Shown: in pieces, positions 34,729 to 43,733 of the stretch | How the letters are laid out: every line of letters starts with the position of its first letter | How positions within the stretch are numbered: position 1 is the first letter of the stretch | DNA from: Sinorhizobium alkalisoli | GTDB lineage: Bacteria > Pseudomonadota > Alphaproteobacteria > Rhizobiales > Rhizobiaceae | Direction of reading: 5' to 3' | Length of the DNA stretch: 64,000 nucleotides | Assembly: GCF_008932245.1 (NCBI RefSeq) | Contig: NZ_CP034910.1 | Span: 558,001 to 622,000, forward strand | Translations under genes and position numbers: made by a program | Notes under the pieces: model-generated | Database searches by the model: none | What the model was told of the DNA's origin: nothing | The model's input: the letters and a program-made list of their open reading frames with translations, nothing else

Positions 34729-35520
34729 ATGAAGTCTTGCCTTTTTCCAGCATTGGCGGCCGTAGGAAACTTGCTCGCTTTCGGCGGCGCGATGGCCGCG
34801 GACATCTATTCTCCGCTGACGCCGGCGGTTCAGGAGGCCACGACCGAGAGCGGTTGGACCTTCTCCTTTGCGCCCTATTTCTGGGCGGCGGGGCTCTCGG
34901 GAGACGTAGCGGCGTTCGGGCTGCCGGAGGCCAATGTCGACGCGAGCTTCAGCGATATCTTCGAACACCTGGATTTCGGGGCGATGGCGATCGGGGAAGC
35001 CCGCAACGGCCCCTACAGCATCTTTGGCGACGTGATGTATACGAAGATTTCGGGGCAGGCCGGCACGCCCCGGGGCATCCTCGCCACCGACGTCGAACTC
35101 TCTTCCGAGACATTCGCCGGACTGCTTGGGGCCGGTTATTCGGTCTTTGAAGACAGTTCAACGCGGCTGGATATCGTCGGCGGCCTGCGCGTCTGGCACG
35201 CCAAGACGGAGCTTTCCTTCAGTGGCGGCGTTCTCGACGGGGTCTCCCGAAGCGATGATGCGACCTGGGTGGACGGCGTGGCCGGTTTCCGCGGCACCTA
35301 TTCGTTCACGCCGGAAATCTACCTGACCGGCTGGGGCCTCATCGGGGCGGGCGGCGCCGATCTCGATTGGGACGTCGCCGCGGCGATTGGCTACCGCTTC
35401 AGCGACACCATCTCGGCCGTCGCCGGCTACCGCGCCCTGGGGGTCGACTACAGCGATGACGGCTTCGTCTTCGACGTCGTTCAGCAGGGGCCGGTCCTGG
35501 GGCTCGTCGTGCGGTTTTAG
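34729..35520 (+). CDS. Outer-membrane beta-barrel-like protein
   Basis: 263 aa: signal peptide ending at GAMAAD, then alternating beta strands ending in a terminal phenylalanine (VVRF), as in outer-membrane barrels. The pattern FSFAPYFWAAGLSGDV at the start is typical of a common rhizobial barrel family of unknown function. GGGGGAAACG precedes the ATG. Monocistronic, 113 bases after the hydrolase gene. Confidence 0.7.
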   Translation: MKSCLFPALAAVGNLLAFGGAMAADIYSPLTPAVQEATTESGWTFSFAPYFWAAGLSGDVAAFGLPEANVDASFSDIFEHLDFGAMAIGEARNGPYSIFGDVMYTKISGQAGTPRGILATDVELSSETFAGLLGAGYSVFEDSSTRLDIVGGLRVWHAKTELSFSGGVLDGVSRSDDATWVDGVAGFRGTYSFTPEIYLTGWGLIGAGGADLDWDVAAAIGYRFSDTISAVAGYRALGVDYSDDGFVFDVVQQGPVLGLVVRF

Positions 35521-35710
35521 GGCCAAGGCAATCGAGCCGCTCAATCGAACGGAACGGACCTCGCTTCCTTGCAGAAAGGTTCCAGCATTCTGCCCCTCTC
35601 ATAAGTGGTCAGAGTCGGGTGAAAGCGGTGGTCGGGATCGTTTGGACGGCAATCGGCGTCGAATAAGTGGATCGCCGTGATCTCGATCGTTTGCATGAGT
35701 CTTGCGGAAT

Positions 35711-36130
35711 TCAGTCGGGCACCATCCGCTCGAATTTCTGCAAAGAGGGATCGATCGGGTCCCATGCCTGGCCGCGGATGCTGTATGTAAGCGCTTGCGG
35801 GTTGAATTGGCTCGGATCGTCGAGGCTGGTCGCGTGGACGGCGATCAGTTCCGGCATGGCCGCAAATGTCAGATAGACCGGTGTTCCGCAGGTGGGGCAG
35901 AAGGCGTGGGTCTTGTGGTTCCCACTATCCGCGGCCACGCTCCACCGTGACGCTTCACCAGTCATTCTTACGTCGGCCTTCTGCGGAAAGGTCAAATAAG
36001 ATCCGTGGCCGGTGCCGCTTCGTTTCTGGCAATCTCTGCATTGGCAGTGGTTCTCGAAGATGGGTTCACTGCTCGTTTCATAACGGATGGCGCCGCACGC
36101 GCAGCCTCCTGTGTAGGTCTTCCTGTTCAT
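35711..36130 (-). CDS. GFA-family (glutathione-dependent formaldehyde-activating-like) protein
   Basis: 139 aa zinc-binding protein of the GFA/CENP-V fold. Zinc ligands are visible as GGCACGAIRY, CQCRDCQ and CPTCGTPVY. Most GFA homologues are not true formaldehyde activators. The ATG at 36130 has GGGAGTGACCCG. It is the third gene of an arsR-SRPBCC-GFA run and 38 bases downstream of the SRPBCC gene, so presumably shares its operator-controlled promoter. Confidence 0.82.
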   Translation of the reverse strand: MNRKTYTGGCACGAIRYETSSEPIFENHCQCRDCQKRSGTGHGSYLTFPQKADVRMTGEASRWSVAADSGNHKTHAFCPTCGTPVYLTFAAMPELIAVHATSLDDPSQFNPQALTYSIRGQAWDPIDPSLQKFERMVPD

Positions 36131-36167
36131 CGGGTCACTCCCGTTTTCCTGATGTGCCGGCGTGCGG

Positions 36168-36614
36168 TCAGAGGTCCATGCCCCGACCGGTTTCAAGGAA
36201 GGACTTCATGCTGGACAGCACGTACGGCCAGCCTTTGCTGATCCCGTTCAGCATGCTGCTGCCGGGCTGCAGGTCGTCATGCATGACGGTCAGCTTGACG
36301 ATCTCACCCTGCGGCTCGATGTCGAAGGTGACACGACTGTATTGGTCGGGATCGTCCTTTTGGCTCTCATTCGCCCAGTTGATGACGAGCCGCTTCGGCG
36401 GGTCGCTTTCGATGACCTCGCCCACCAGGTCGACGGTTCGCGCCTCATCTGTGCGGATATGCTGCCATGCGGAGCCGGGCCGCCAGTCCTCCGAGACATT
36501 CTCATGGCCCCAGTAGCGGCGAGCGATTTCCGGCCGCGTGATCGCTTCGAACACCTTTTCGGGTGTCGTGCGGATAAAAGTGACGTAAACGAAACTGGCT
36601 GATTTGTCGGTCAT
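36168..36614 (-). CDS. SRPBCC (AHSA1-type) protein
   Basis: 148 aa START-like protein of the AHSA1 (activator of Hsp90 ATPase homologue 1-like) family, which has a hydrophobic ligand cavity. The characteristic ITRPEIARRYWGHEN and GWPYVLSSMKSFLETG segments are present. Its start overlaps the arsR stop by four bases. The arsR-AHSA1 pairing is widespread; ligand unknown. Confidence 0.85.
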   Translation of the reverse strand: MTDKSASFVYVTFIRTTPEKVFEAITRPEIARRYWGHENVSEDWRPGSAWQHIRTDEARTVDLVGEVIESDPPKRLVINWANESQKDDPDQYSRVTFDIEPQGEIVKLTVMHDDLQPGSSMLNGISKGWPYVLSSMKSFLETGRGMDL

Positions 36615-36931
36615 GTCTTCTTCCTCTCAAGTTCCTGTTTGAGGTCGTGGAGAAGGCTCAGGCGTCCTTCCTCGAACTTCCGGATCCAGCGCTCGTAGAC
36701 CTCGTAGAGCGGGACTGGGTTGATGAAGTGCAGCTTCTCGCGCCCGCGGCGCACCGTGCTGATTAGATTGGCCTGTTCCAGGAGGCCGAGATGCTGGGTC
36801 ACGGATTGGCGTTTCATGTCCATGGCCTCGCAGAGCTGCCCGAGCGTCTGGCCATTCTGGGCGCAAAGACGGTCCAGCAGCATCCTGCGGCCGGGATCGG
36901 CCAGAGCCTTGAACACCTTGTCGTCATCCAT
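36611..36931 (-). CDS. ArsR-family transcriptional regulator
   Basis: 106 aa winged-helix repressor. HTH in TLGQLCEAMDMKRQSVTQHL, wing at RRGREKLHFINP. No cysteine pair of the metal-binding ELCVCDL type is present, so this belongs to the non-metal branch that regulates AHSA1 genes. The double palindrome at 36963-37008, 32 bases upstream of its start, is its probable operator (autoregulation of the operon). Confidence 0.88.
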   Translation of the reverse strand: MDDDKVFKALADPGRRMLLDRLCAQNGQTLGQLCEAMDMKRQSVTQHLGLLEQANLISTVRRGREKLHFINPVPLYEVYERWIRKFEEGRLSLLHDLKQELERKKT

Positions 36932-36962
36932 TGATATCTCCGTATGCGATGACAGTCATGTA

Positions 36963-37008
36963 TGCAGGTATTTGCCTGCATGTCAACAGATGCAGGCAAA
37001 TACCTGCA
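36963..37008. promoter_or_regulatory. Double palindromic operator upstream of arsR
   Basis: TGCAGGtatttgCCTGCA (36963-36980) and TGCAGGcaaataCCTGCA (36991-37008) are each TGCAGG-N6-CCTGCA palindromes and are exact reverse complements of one another across a ten-base spacer. Centres are 28 bases apart. The position just upstream of arsR fits two adjacent dimer sites covering the promoter. Confidence 0.82.
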
Positions 37009-37311
37009 TAATTGAAGTGAGAACAATCGAGGGGGGCTTCATCCTGGCGATCGTCGCATCCAGGGCGAACGGCTGCTCCGGGAAACTTTGCGCATCGGGC
37101 TTTGCGGAAATCGGGTACGATTTTCGGGCCGATGCGCTATGTGGTCGGCGGACCCACTTCGAGGACCCGCAATTCCTGGAAGTGGTTCATATCCTCGAAA
37201 CAGCAGAACGCCGGAGGTCGGGTGGGATGGCTTCGGCGTCGATGATGCTTCGTCCAGGATCGGGGGAATTGCAGACCTGCATAGGCAGGTTTCAAGAACG
37301 CTGTATGAAAA
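37009..37311. other. Gene-free stretch between arsR operator and terminator
   Basis: About 300 bases. Long open frames cross it on the plus strand (36720-37358) but they are antisense to arsR and have no gene-like product. Nothing else recognised. Confidence 0.5.
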
Positions 37312-37341
37312 TGCCCGGCCGGCGTTGCAGCCGGCCGGGCA
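37312..37341 (-). terminator. Rho-independent terminator of the molybdenum hydroxylase operon
   Basis: TGCCCGGCCGGC-gttgca-GCCGGCCGGGCA: a perfect 12-pair stem with a six-base loop. Read on the minus strand it lies just past the stop at 37348 and is followed by TTTTC. Confidence 0.85.
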
Positions 37342-37347
37342 GAAGAG

Positions 37348-39558
37348 TCAGGCGTTGATCGACCGCGCGAAAGGCAGGACGCGGATGCGCTTGCCGAGCG
37401 CCTTATAGGCGGCGTTGGCGACGGCCGGGCCGATCGGCGGGACGCCCGGCTCACCGATGCCGGAGGGCGGGTTGGCGGAGGGGACGATATGCACCTCGAC
37501 CCGCGGCATGGCGTCGATCCTGAGCGGTGTGTACAGGTCGAAATTGCCCTGGTCGACCTGACCGTCGGTAAGCGTGATTTCCTCGCCGAGAATGGCGCCC
37601 AGACCAAAGCCGATCCCGCCTTCCACCTGCGCGCGGACCTGATCGGGATTGACCGCCAGGCCGCAATCGACGGCCGCTACCACGCGCTCGACCTTGATTC
37701 CACCATTGCCGTCGGCCGACACCTCGGCGATCTCGGCGACGACGGAGCCGAAGCTCTCGGCAATCGCGACGCCGCGGAAGCGGCCCTCGGGAAGAGGCTT
37801 GTCCCAGCCGGCCTTTTCCGCCGCGAGCTTCAGGACGGTCGCATGGCGCGAATCCGGTTCGAGCATGGAGAGGCGGAATTCGACCGGATCGCGCCCCGCC
37901 GCCTCGGCGATCTCGTCGAGGAAGGTTTCGGCCGCGAAGGCGGTATGGGTCGAACCGACGGAACGCCACCACAGAACCGGCACGCCGAAATCAGTGGTCG
38001 TCAGGCCGACCGTCTGGTTCGGGATGGCGTAGGGCAGGTTGCTTGCCCCCTCGACCGAGGTCGGGTCGACGCCGTTCTGAATCATCCCTTGCAGAGCCGT
38101 CCTTGCCACGATCGACTGGCCGACGATGTGATCGTCCCAGGCGACGAGTTTCCCGCTCTCGTCGAGGGCGGCCTTGAGGCTGTGGACATAGGCGGGTCGG
38201 TAGCGTCCGGCGCGCATATCGTCCTCGCGCGTCCATTGCACCTTCACCGGTGCACGGAAACCAATCGCCTTGGCCGCATAGACGGACTCGACGACGATAT
38301 CGCCGTCGGAGACGGCCCGACGGCCGAAGCTGCCGCCGGACTTCATGACGTGGAGGCGCACCTTGTCGGGGGTGATGCCTGCGATCTCGCCCGCGAGCTT
38401 CTGGTAGATGTCCGGGAACTGGTGTCCGCCCCAGATCTCCAGCGTCCCGTCTTCGTTCATGCGCGCAACCGCATTCAGCGGCTCCATCGCCGCATGGGCG
38501 AGATAGGGGAAGTCGAAGCTTGCTTCAAGGACCTTGGTGGCCCCGGCGAAGGCTGCCTCCGTGTCGCCGTCCTTGCGCGCCATCGCAGCGGGGGGCTTCT
38601 TTGCCAGATCGCGATACATCGCCATCTGCTCGTCCGTGCCGCGTTTCTCCGCCACCGTCTCGTCCCACTCGACCGTGACCGCATCGCGCCCCTTGACCGC
38701 CGCCCACATGTGTTCGCCGATGATGGCGATGCCGCGCGGCGTCTCGACGACGTCGACCACGCCCTTGAGAGCCTTTGCGGCCGAAGCATCAAAGGACTTC
38801 ACCTTCGCCCCGAACAGCGGCGGATGGATCATCACCGCCGTCAGCATGCCGGGCAGCTTGACGTCGATCGTGTATTGCTCCGTTCCGTTCGTCTTGCGGG
38901 CGCTGTCGAAACGCTTCAGCTTGTCATTGCCGATCAGCTTCCACTCGCCCGGCTGCTTCAGCGTCACATCGCCCGGCACCGGCATCGTCGCCGCCCTGGC
39001 GGCAAAGTCGCCGAAACCGCCGCTCTTGCCGGAGGGGTGGGCGAGACGGCCGTTCTCGACGGTGATCTCCGCCGCATCGACGCCCCATTCCTCGGCGGCA
39101 GCGACAACCAGCATCGCGCGCGCGGCCGCACCCGCCTTGCGATAGCGCTCCCACGATGTGGACATCGAGGTCGAGCCGCCCGTTCCCTGGATGGCGCCGC
39201 CGAAGGCGATATTGCCATAGGCCTGCACATTGCCAGCGGCACCCTTCACCTCGATCGCCGACCAGTCGGCATCGAGTTCCTCGGCCACCAGCGTGGCGAT
39301 GCCGTTATAGGAGCCCTGGCCCATCTCGAACTGCGAGGAAAGCACGGTCACCTTGCCGTCGCCGTCGATCGTCACGTAGGGGGAAAAGGCGTGCGAGCCT
39401 GTCGCGTTCTCGCTGGCGGCCGCCGGCGCGGCGGCAAGCAGGCGGAAGCCGACGGCGATGCCGGTGCCGGCGGCAAGCGCGCCGATGAGGAACTGCCGCC
39501 GAGAGGCTTCGATCCGCAGGGACGGAAGGGAAACCGATTGCATCAGTCTCGGGATCAT
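37348..39558 (-). CDS. Molybdopterin-binding large subunit, periplasmic aldehyde/isoquinoline oxidoreductase type
   Basis: 736 aa xanthine dehydrogenase-family large subunit of the two-subunit (IorB-like) type. A twin-arginine signal (S19-R-R-Q-F-L) with a hydrophobic stretch exports the folded cofactor-bound enzyme. Two repeats of the molybdopterin-binding domain follow; GGSFGRR and the C-terminal glutamate region [13 protein letters not shown] carry the catalytic Glu. Electrons would go via the small [2Fe-2S] subunit to a cytochrome, but no cytochrome gene is adjacent. Substrate (aldehyde or N-heterocycle) cannot be read from sequence. Starts three bases after the small subunit. Confidence 0.85.
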   Translation of the reverse strand: MIPRLMQSVSLPSLRIEASRRQFLIGALAAGTGIAVGFRLLAAAPAAASENATGSHAFSPYVTIDGDGKVTVLSSQFEMGQGSYNGIATLVAEELDADWSAIEVKGAAGNVQAYGNIAFGGAIQGTGGSTSMSTSWERYRKAGAAARAMLVVAAAEEWGVDAAEITVENGRLAHPSGKSGGFGDFAARAATMPVPGDVTLKQPGEWKLIGNDKLKRFDSARKTNGTEQYTIDVKLPGMLTAVMIHPPLFGAKVKSFDASAAKALKGVVDVVETPRGIAIIGEHMWAAVKGRDAVTVEWDETVAEKRGTDEQMAMYRDLAKKPPAAMARKDGDTEAAFAGATKVLEASFDFPYLAHAAMEPLNAVARMNEDGTLEIWGGHQFPDIYQKLAGEIAGITPDKVRLHVMKSGGSFGRRAVSDGDIVVESVYAAKAIGFRAPVKVQWTREDDMRAGRYRPAYVHSLKAALDESGKLVAWDDHIVGQSIVARTALQGMIQNGVDPTSVEGASNLPYAIPNQTVGLTTTDFGVPVLWWRSVGSTHTAFAAETFLDEIAEAAGRDPVEFRLSMLEPDSRHATVLKLAAEKAGWDKPLPEGRFRGVAIAESFGSVVAEIAEVSADGNGGIKVERVVAAVDCGLAVNPDQVRAQVEGGIGFGLGAILGEEITLTDGQVDQGNFDLYTPLRIDAMPRVEVHIVPSANPPSGIGEPGVPPIGPAVANAAYKALGKRIRVLPFARSINA

Positions 39559-39561
39559 GAC

Positions 39562-40020
39562 TTACGCCTCCAAACGTTTTGCGGCTTCGTGGATACCGGC
39601 ACGGATCCGGTGATAGGTGGCGCAGCGACAGAGATTGCCCGACATCGCCGCGTCGATATCCGCGTCGCTCGGCTTCGGATTGCTGCTCAGAAGGTCCGTC
39701 GCCGACATGATCTGCCCGGATTGGCAATAGCCGCATTGCGGCACGTCGAGGTCGGCCCAGACCGCCTGCACCGTTTCGGCGACCTTGCCGTTCAGGCCCT
39801 CGATGGTCGTCACCTGAGCGCCTTCGATGTCACCGATGAAGGTCTGGCAGGAACGGACCGGCGAACCATCGACATAGACGGTGCAGGCGCCGCATTGGGC
39901 CATGCCGCAGCCGAATTTCGTCCCGGTCAGCCCGACAAGATCGCGGATGACCCAGAGCAGCGGCATGTCCGGTTCGGCGTCGACGGAGCGTTCGACGCCG
40001 TTGATCGTTACAATCACCAT
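39562..40020 (-). CDS. [2Fe-2S] small subunit of the molybdenum hydroxylase
   Basis: 152 aa two-cluster iron-sulfur subunit (IorA/XdhA-small type). Cluster I ligands in [12 protein letters not shown] and the later SCQ; cluster II ligands in CGYCQSGQ and CRCATY. It has no export signal and would travel with the Tat-targeted large subunit. GAGGAGAACACC precedes the ATG. Upstream (40021-40287) there is no gene. Confidence 0.9.
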   Translation of the reverse strand: MVIVTINGVERSVDAEPDMPLLWVIRDLVGLTGTKFGCGMAQCGACTVYVDGSPVRSCQTFIGDIEGAQVTTIEGLNGKVAETVQAVWADLDVPQCGYCQSGQIMSATDLLSSNPKPSDADIDAAMSGNLCRCATYHRIRAGIHEAAKRLEA

Positions 40021-40287
40021 GGTGTTCTCCTCGCGTTGTGGCGCATGGCTGCACGGGGCGCAGATCCGGAGCGTACCGGTTTGTGCCCCCAGGCCAAGGC
40101 CGACTGCGGCGGAAGCTTAAAAGACCGTCCCGGTGGCCGGTATACTCAATCCTGCCGGATTATTGCCTATTCCTGTCGATTTAAACGAATGTCCTGTGGC
40201 GTTGAACGGCCACCTTCAGGTGGCCCATGGAAGCAGGGGCCGCGTCAGGCAGTTCGTGCTTAAGGGCACGCAACGTGCAAGCTGGGC

Positions 40288-40486
40288 CTAGCCCGCTTCC
40301 CTCAACTGCTGGCCCGTGCCCATGAAGCCACCGACGAGCAGATGTCCAAACATCAGCCAGGCGGGATGTGGTGCGATGGCCGAAACGAAACCGGCAAACT
40401 CAAGATCCATCCCAGACCAGGTGAAACAGCACCACGCCGGCGAAGGCCAGGCCATGAACCATGTCGACTGCGACAAGTTTCGACAT
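40288..40486 (-). pseudogene. Frameshifted, truncated DUF1624-type membrane protein
   Basis: The start MSKLVAVDMVHGLAFAG and the downstream VSAIAPHPAWLMFGHLLVGG are the first two helices of a DUF1624 (heparan-alpha-glucosaminide N-acetyltransferase-like) protein, but in different frames. The break is a tandem GGATGGAT (plus strand atccatcc, 40405-40412), a four-base duplication. After the second helix the frame ends at TGQQLREAG, far short of a whole protein. It directly follows the ATPase gene by 12 bases. DUF1624 identity is by recall. Confidence 0.6.
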
Positions 40487-40497
40487 CGAACTGACGC

Positions 40498-42828
40498 TCA
40501 ATGATCGTGTGTCAGGGCACCGGCCGCCATTCGGTCGCCGGAAGACGACAGCACGTCTGAAAAAGCAGGCGCCCCAACGAGAAGCCGAAGGGCGTTTGCC
40601 GTGACCAGAACCGTTGCGCCCGTGTCGGCAAGGATGGCTGGCCACAGGCCGGTGATCCCCATGACCGTCGTCACCAGAAACACCGCCTTGAGACCCAGCG
40701 CGATTGTGATGTTCTGCCGGATATTCGCCATTGTCCGCTTCGACAGCGCGATCATCTCGGCGACGTCGTCGACGCGCCCATGCAGGCTGGCGGCATCGCC
40801 GGTTTCGAGCGCTACGTCCGTCCCGCCGCCCATCGCGACTCCGACATCGGCGGCGGCGAGCGCGGGAGCGTCGTTGATACCGTCGCCGACCTTGGCCACG
40901 CGAACGCCTTCGGCCTGCAATTGAGCGACAATCCGCTGTTTGTCCTGCGGTAGAAGGTCCGCGTGCACCTCGATGCCGAGCTCCCGACCGACGGCTTGGG
41001 CGGTGCGCGCGTTGTCGCCGGTCAGCATGATCGTGCGCAGACCGTCACCGGCCAGGCGCTTCAGGGCGGAGACGGCATCGGATCGGGGCTCATCCCGCAT
41101 CGCCAGCGCACCGAAGGCCTTGTTGTCGGCCACCAGCACAGAGACGCTCTTGCCCTCGTCACGAAGCCCCTGCAGCCGCAATTCGCTTTTGGCATCAAGC
41201 GACGCGAGTTCTGCCGCCGCCTTTACGGACCCCAGGAAGAGATCCCGCCCTTCGACGCGGCCGGTGACGCCCTTGCCGCCAAGGGCCTTGGCATTCTCGG
41301 CGGGTGGCAGACTGATCGAGAGGTCCGCCGCTCTTTCCAGGATAGCCTTCGCCAAGGGATGGTTCGATCCGGCTTCGAGCGCCGCGGCAAGCCGCAAGAC
41401 TTCAGCTTCGTCGGCTCCGAAGCCGACGATGTCCGTCACCTTCGGCCGCCCTTCGGTAAGCGTGCCGGTCTTGTCGAAGGCAACCGCTCCGATACGGCCA
41501 AACATCTCTAGCGCAGCGCCGCCCTTGATAAGGAGGCCGCGGCGGGCGCCTGAGGCGAGTGACGCCGCGACGGCAGCCGGTGTCGAGATCACCAGCGCAC
41601 AGGGGCAGCCGATCAGGAGGATGGCGAGGCCCTTGTAGATCCATTCGCCCCAAGGTGCTCCGAAGGCGAGCGGCGGCAGGACCGCAACAATTGCCGCTAC
41701 GAGAACGACGCCCGGCGTGTAGTAGCGCGAGAAACGATCGATGAAGCGCTCCGTGGGTGCCTTCGATTCCTGTGCCTGTTCGACGAGTTGCACCACGCGG
41801 GCGATCGTATTGTCCGCCGCCGCGGCGGTGACCCGGATACGAAGAACGGCTTCTCCGTTGATCGTCCCGGCAAATACCTGCGAGCCTGGCTGCTTTTGAA
41901 CGGGTACGCTTTCGCCGGTGACCGGCGCCTCGTCCACGCCGCTTTCACCACTCTCGATGATCCCGTCGGCCGGAATGCGGTCGCCGGGCCTGACGAGGAC
42001 AAGCGATTCCTTTTTCAGACTTTTCGCCGGCACCTCGCGCGTTACGTCCCCCTCCACTAGCAAGGTGGTCTTCGGCACGAGGTCGCTGAGCGCGGAGATC
42101 GAGGCACGGGCGCGGCCAGCAGCAAAGTCTTCCAGCAGTTCGCCGATGAGGAACAGAAAGACGACGACTGCGGCCTCATGTGTCGCACCGATGACCACCG
42201 CGCCTATCGCTGCGATCGTCATCAGGGTTTCGATCGAAAACGGCGCTCCGGCAAGCACCGCTCCCATAACGGCCCGGCGCGCAATCGGAACCAGGCCGAC
42301 GAGCATCGCGACGGAGAAGAACCAGAAGCCGTAGGCCGGAAACGCCCGCGCCAGACCCCAGGCGGCAAGGAGTGCCAGACCATTGGCGATGACGCGCCTT
42401 AATTTGGGATCACGATACCATGGTCCTTCACCGGGACCGTGCACGTGATCGTGTGCATGCTTGTGAACGAGGCCCTCCGCGTGGCCGCCGCAGCATCCCT
42501 CGCTATCATGTGCGTGGGCGTGCCCACGTCCTGCATGATTATGATCATGTGGGTCGCTGCAGGCGGCAGTGTCCGCCGTCTCAGAACCAGAAAGCGTCTC
42601 GCCCGCCGATAGCGGCTTCGTGCCATAGCCCAGCGCGCGCACCCGCTTTTCGAGATTCTTCAGATCGGCATCGGCCTTATGACTGATCGTCATGCTGCGC
42701 GTCGCGACAGAAACAGCGACATTATCGATGCCTGCAACCCGACGCGCGGCACCTTCGATCTTGGCGGCGCAGCTTGCGCAGTCCATGCCTTCAAGCCGGT
42801 AGCGACTCTGGATCGCTTGCTTTTCCAT
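40498..42828 (-). CDS. P1B-type Zn/Cd/Pb-transporting ATPase
   Basis: 776 aa efflux ATPase. One N-terminal HMA domain (GMDCASC, C17 and C20), then a His-rich linker of about 45 residues containing runs such as HDHNHAGRGHAHAHD and HKHAHDHVH, then the transport core: TGES actuator loop, ion-binding CPC motif (IGCPCALV), DKTGT phosphorylation site and GDGINDAPAL. CPC with the adjacent features points to divalent soft metals (ZntA/CadA group). The ATG at 42828 has GAAGGGAC; a TTG at 42864 and ATG at 42855 are in frame but poor. Controlled by the MerR-type promoter at 42868-42898. Confidence 0.9.
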   Translation of the reverse strand: MEKQAIQSRYRLEGMDCASCAAKIEGAARRVAGIDNVAVSVATRSMTISHKADADLKNLEKRVRALGYGTKPLSAGETLSGSETADTAACSDPHDHNHAGRGHAHAHDSEGCCGGHAEGLVHKHAHDHVHGPGEGPWYRDPKLRRVIANGLALLAAWGLARAFPAYGFWFFSVAMLVGLVPIARRAVMGAVLAGAPFSIETLMTIAAIGAVVIGATHEAAVVVFLFLIGELLEDFAAGRARASISALSDLVPKTTLLVEGDVTREVPAKSLKKESLVLVRPGDRIPADGIIESGESGVDEAPVTGESVPVQKQPGSQVFAGTINGEAVLRIRVTAAAADNTIARVVQLVEQAQESKAPTERFIDRFSRYYTPGVVLVAAIVAVLPPLAFGAPWGEWIYKGLAILLIGCPCALVISTPAAVAASLASGARRGLLIKGGAALEMFGRIGAVAFDKTGTLTEGRPKVTDIVGFGADEAEVLRLAAALEAGSNHPLAKAILERAADLSISLPPAENAKALGGKGVTGRVEGRDLFLGSVKAAAELASLDAKSELRLQGLRDEGKSVSVLVADNKAFGALAMRDEPRSDAVSALKRLAGDGLRTIMLTGDNARTAQAVGRELGIEVHADLLPQDKQRIVAQLQAEGVRVAKVGDGINDAPALAAADVGVAMGGGTDVALETGDAASLHGRVDDVAEMIALSKRTMANIRQNITIALGLKAVFLVTTVMGITGLWPAILADTGATVLVTANALRLLVGAPAFSDVLSSSGDRMAAGALTHDH

Positions 42829-42867
42829 GATACGTCCCTTCGGATCCGAATTCATAACGCCCAAAGA

Positions 42868-42898
42868 AGCCTACATGCTCTAACCGCTAGAGGATCAA
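42868..42898 (-). promoter_or_regulatory. MerR-type promoter of the metal ATPase
   Basis: Read on the minus strand: -35 TTGATC (42898-42893), a 19-base spacer, -10 TAGGCT (42873-42868). The spacer holds the dyad CTCTA-gcggt-TAGAG (42892-42878). Over-long 19-bp spacers with a central dyad are the hallmark of MerR-activated promoters. Confidence 0.85.
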
Positions 42899-42923
42899 GC
42901 CCCGAACGGGATGATCTTTATGC

Positions 42924-43260
42924 TTACGGATATTTAATCCTGGATCTCGGGCTAATCTTGGCCGTCGCCATGCCCGGGCCGCTGTGCCGCCCACTTCCGG
43001 GCTCCTGGAAGTGCAACGAAGCCGGTGTGAAGTCGCCGTTCAAGTTCAGGAGGGTGAGTTGAGACGCGCTGTCATTGAAGAACGTGATATCGGCCGCACC
43101 GGTCGATCGATGGCGTCCCTACGAGAATGTCGGCATGTTCGACCGTGATTTTTGGAGGGGTCCGCTCCGGCCTCATAGCAGGCGGCGCCGCCACAGCTTC
43201 CTGTGTTCTCACTTTAGCCTCAAGCAGCCCATCAACGACTGTGGATCGGGTTGAAATCAG
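42924..43260 (-). pseudogene. Possible degraded ORF between two MerR operators
   Basis: On the minus strand a frame reads ...VVDGLLEAKVRTQEAVAAPP... KITVEHADILVGTPSIDR and then hits a stop; shifting the frame at about 43111 continues AADITFFNDSASQLTLLNL to a stop at 42924. The product is not recognised and no start is obvious. It lies directly in front of the second MerR-like site (43270-43301), which points this way, so it may be a dead regulon member. Weak evidence. Confidence 0.3.
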
Positions 43261-43269
43261 AACACCCTA

Positions 43270-43301
43270 GCCTACATTCTCTAGTCGCTGGAGAATTAAG
43301 A
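43270..43301 (-). promoter_or_regulatory. Second MerR-type operator, upstream of merR
   Basis: This 32-base stretch matches the ATPase promoter at 42869-42900 in the same orientation, including gcctacat, ctcta, cgct and gag; six or seven positions differ. Its -10 (TAGGCT) is intact and its -35 is degraded to TTAATT. It faces away from merR and could serve merR autoregulation or a lost minus-strand gene. Confidence 0.65.
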
Positions 43302-43310
43302 GGCAAAGCG

Positions 43311-43733
43311 ATGCGCACCATATCGATTGGCAAAGCCGCCAGGGAAAGCGGCGTGAAGGTTCCGACGATCCGCTATTACGAACAGATCGGACTGCTCGCT
43401 GCGCCGGAGCGCACCGAAAGCAATCGGCGAACGTACACGGATGATGACATTCGCAGACTGGCCTTCATACGGCACTCACGGGAACTGGGATTCGAGATCG
43501 ATGCGATCCGGACCCTGATCGAACTCCAGGAACATCCGGCCGCCCCTTGTGCGGCGGCTGACGCGATTGCCAGGAGACGCCTCGAGGATGTCCAGGCGCG
43601 AATCCGAAAGCTCCGAGCTCTGGAGCAGGAACTGGAGCGGATGCTGGCTTCCGGCGTACACGGTCGCGTCCATAACTGCCGGGTCATCGAGGTCCTCGCC
43701 GACCATTATAAATGCGTCCACGAGGTGCATTGA
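43311..43733 (+). CDS. MerR-family metal-responsive regulator
   Basis: 140 aa: winged HTH (SIGKAARESGVKVPTIRYYEQ), dimerisation helix, and metal-binding cysteines C80, C123 and C135 with a His-rich end (HEVH). This spacing is that of Zn/Cd/Pb sensors (ZntR/CadR/PbrR) rather than CueR. The ATG at 43311 follows AAGAGG. It is divergent from the ATPase gene across 480 bases that hold two MerR-type sites. Activation of the ATPase by bound metal is inferred. Confidence 0.88.
   Translation: MRTISIGKAARESGVKVPTIRYYEQIGLLAAPERTESNRRTYTDDDIRRLAFIRHSRELGFEIDAIRTLIELQEHPAAPCAAADAIARRRLEDVQARIRKLRALEQELERMLASGVHGRVHNCRVIEVLADHYKCVHEVH

Noticed and set aside
36963..37008. Transcription terminator for arsR region
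   Set aside because: Perfect inverted repeat, but it is upstream of arsR on its own strand, lacks a T-run, and is built of two sub-palindromes as operators are.
37489..40263. 924-codon plus-strand frame opposite the molybdenum hydroxylase genes
   Set aside because: Antisense to two certain genes and spans both of them and their gap; composition is that of a shadow.
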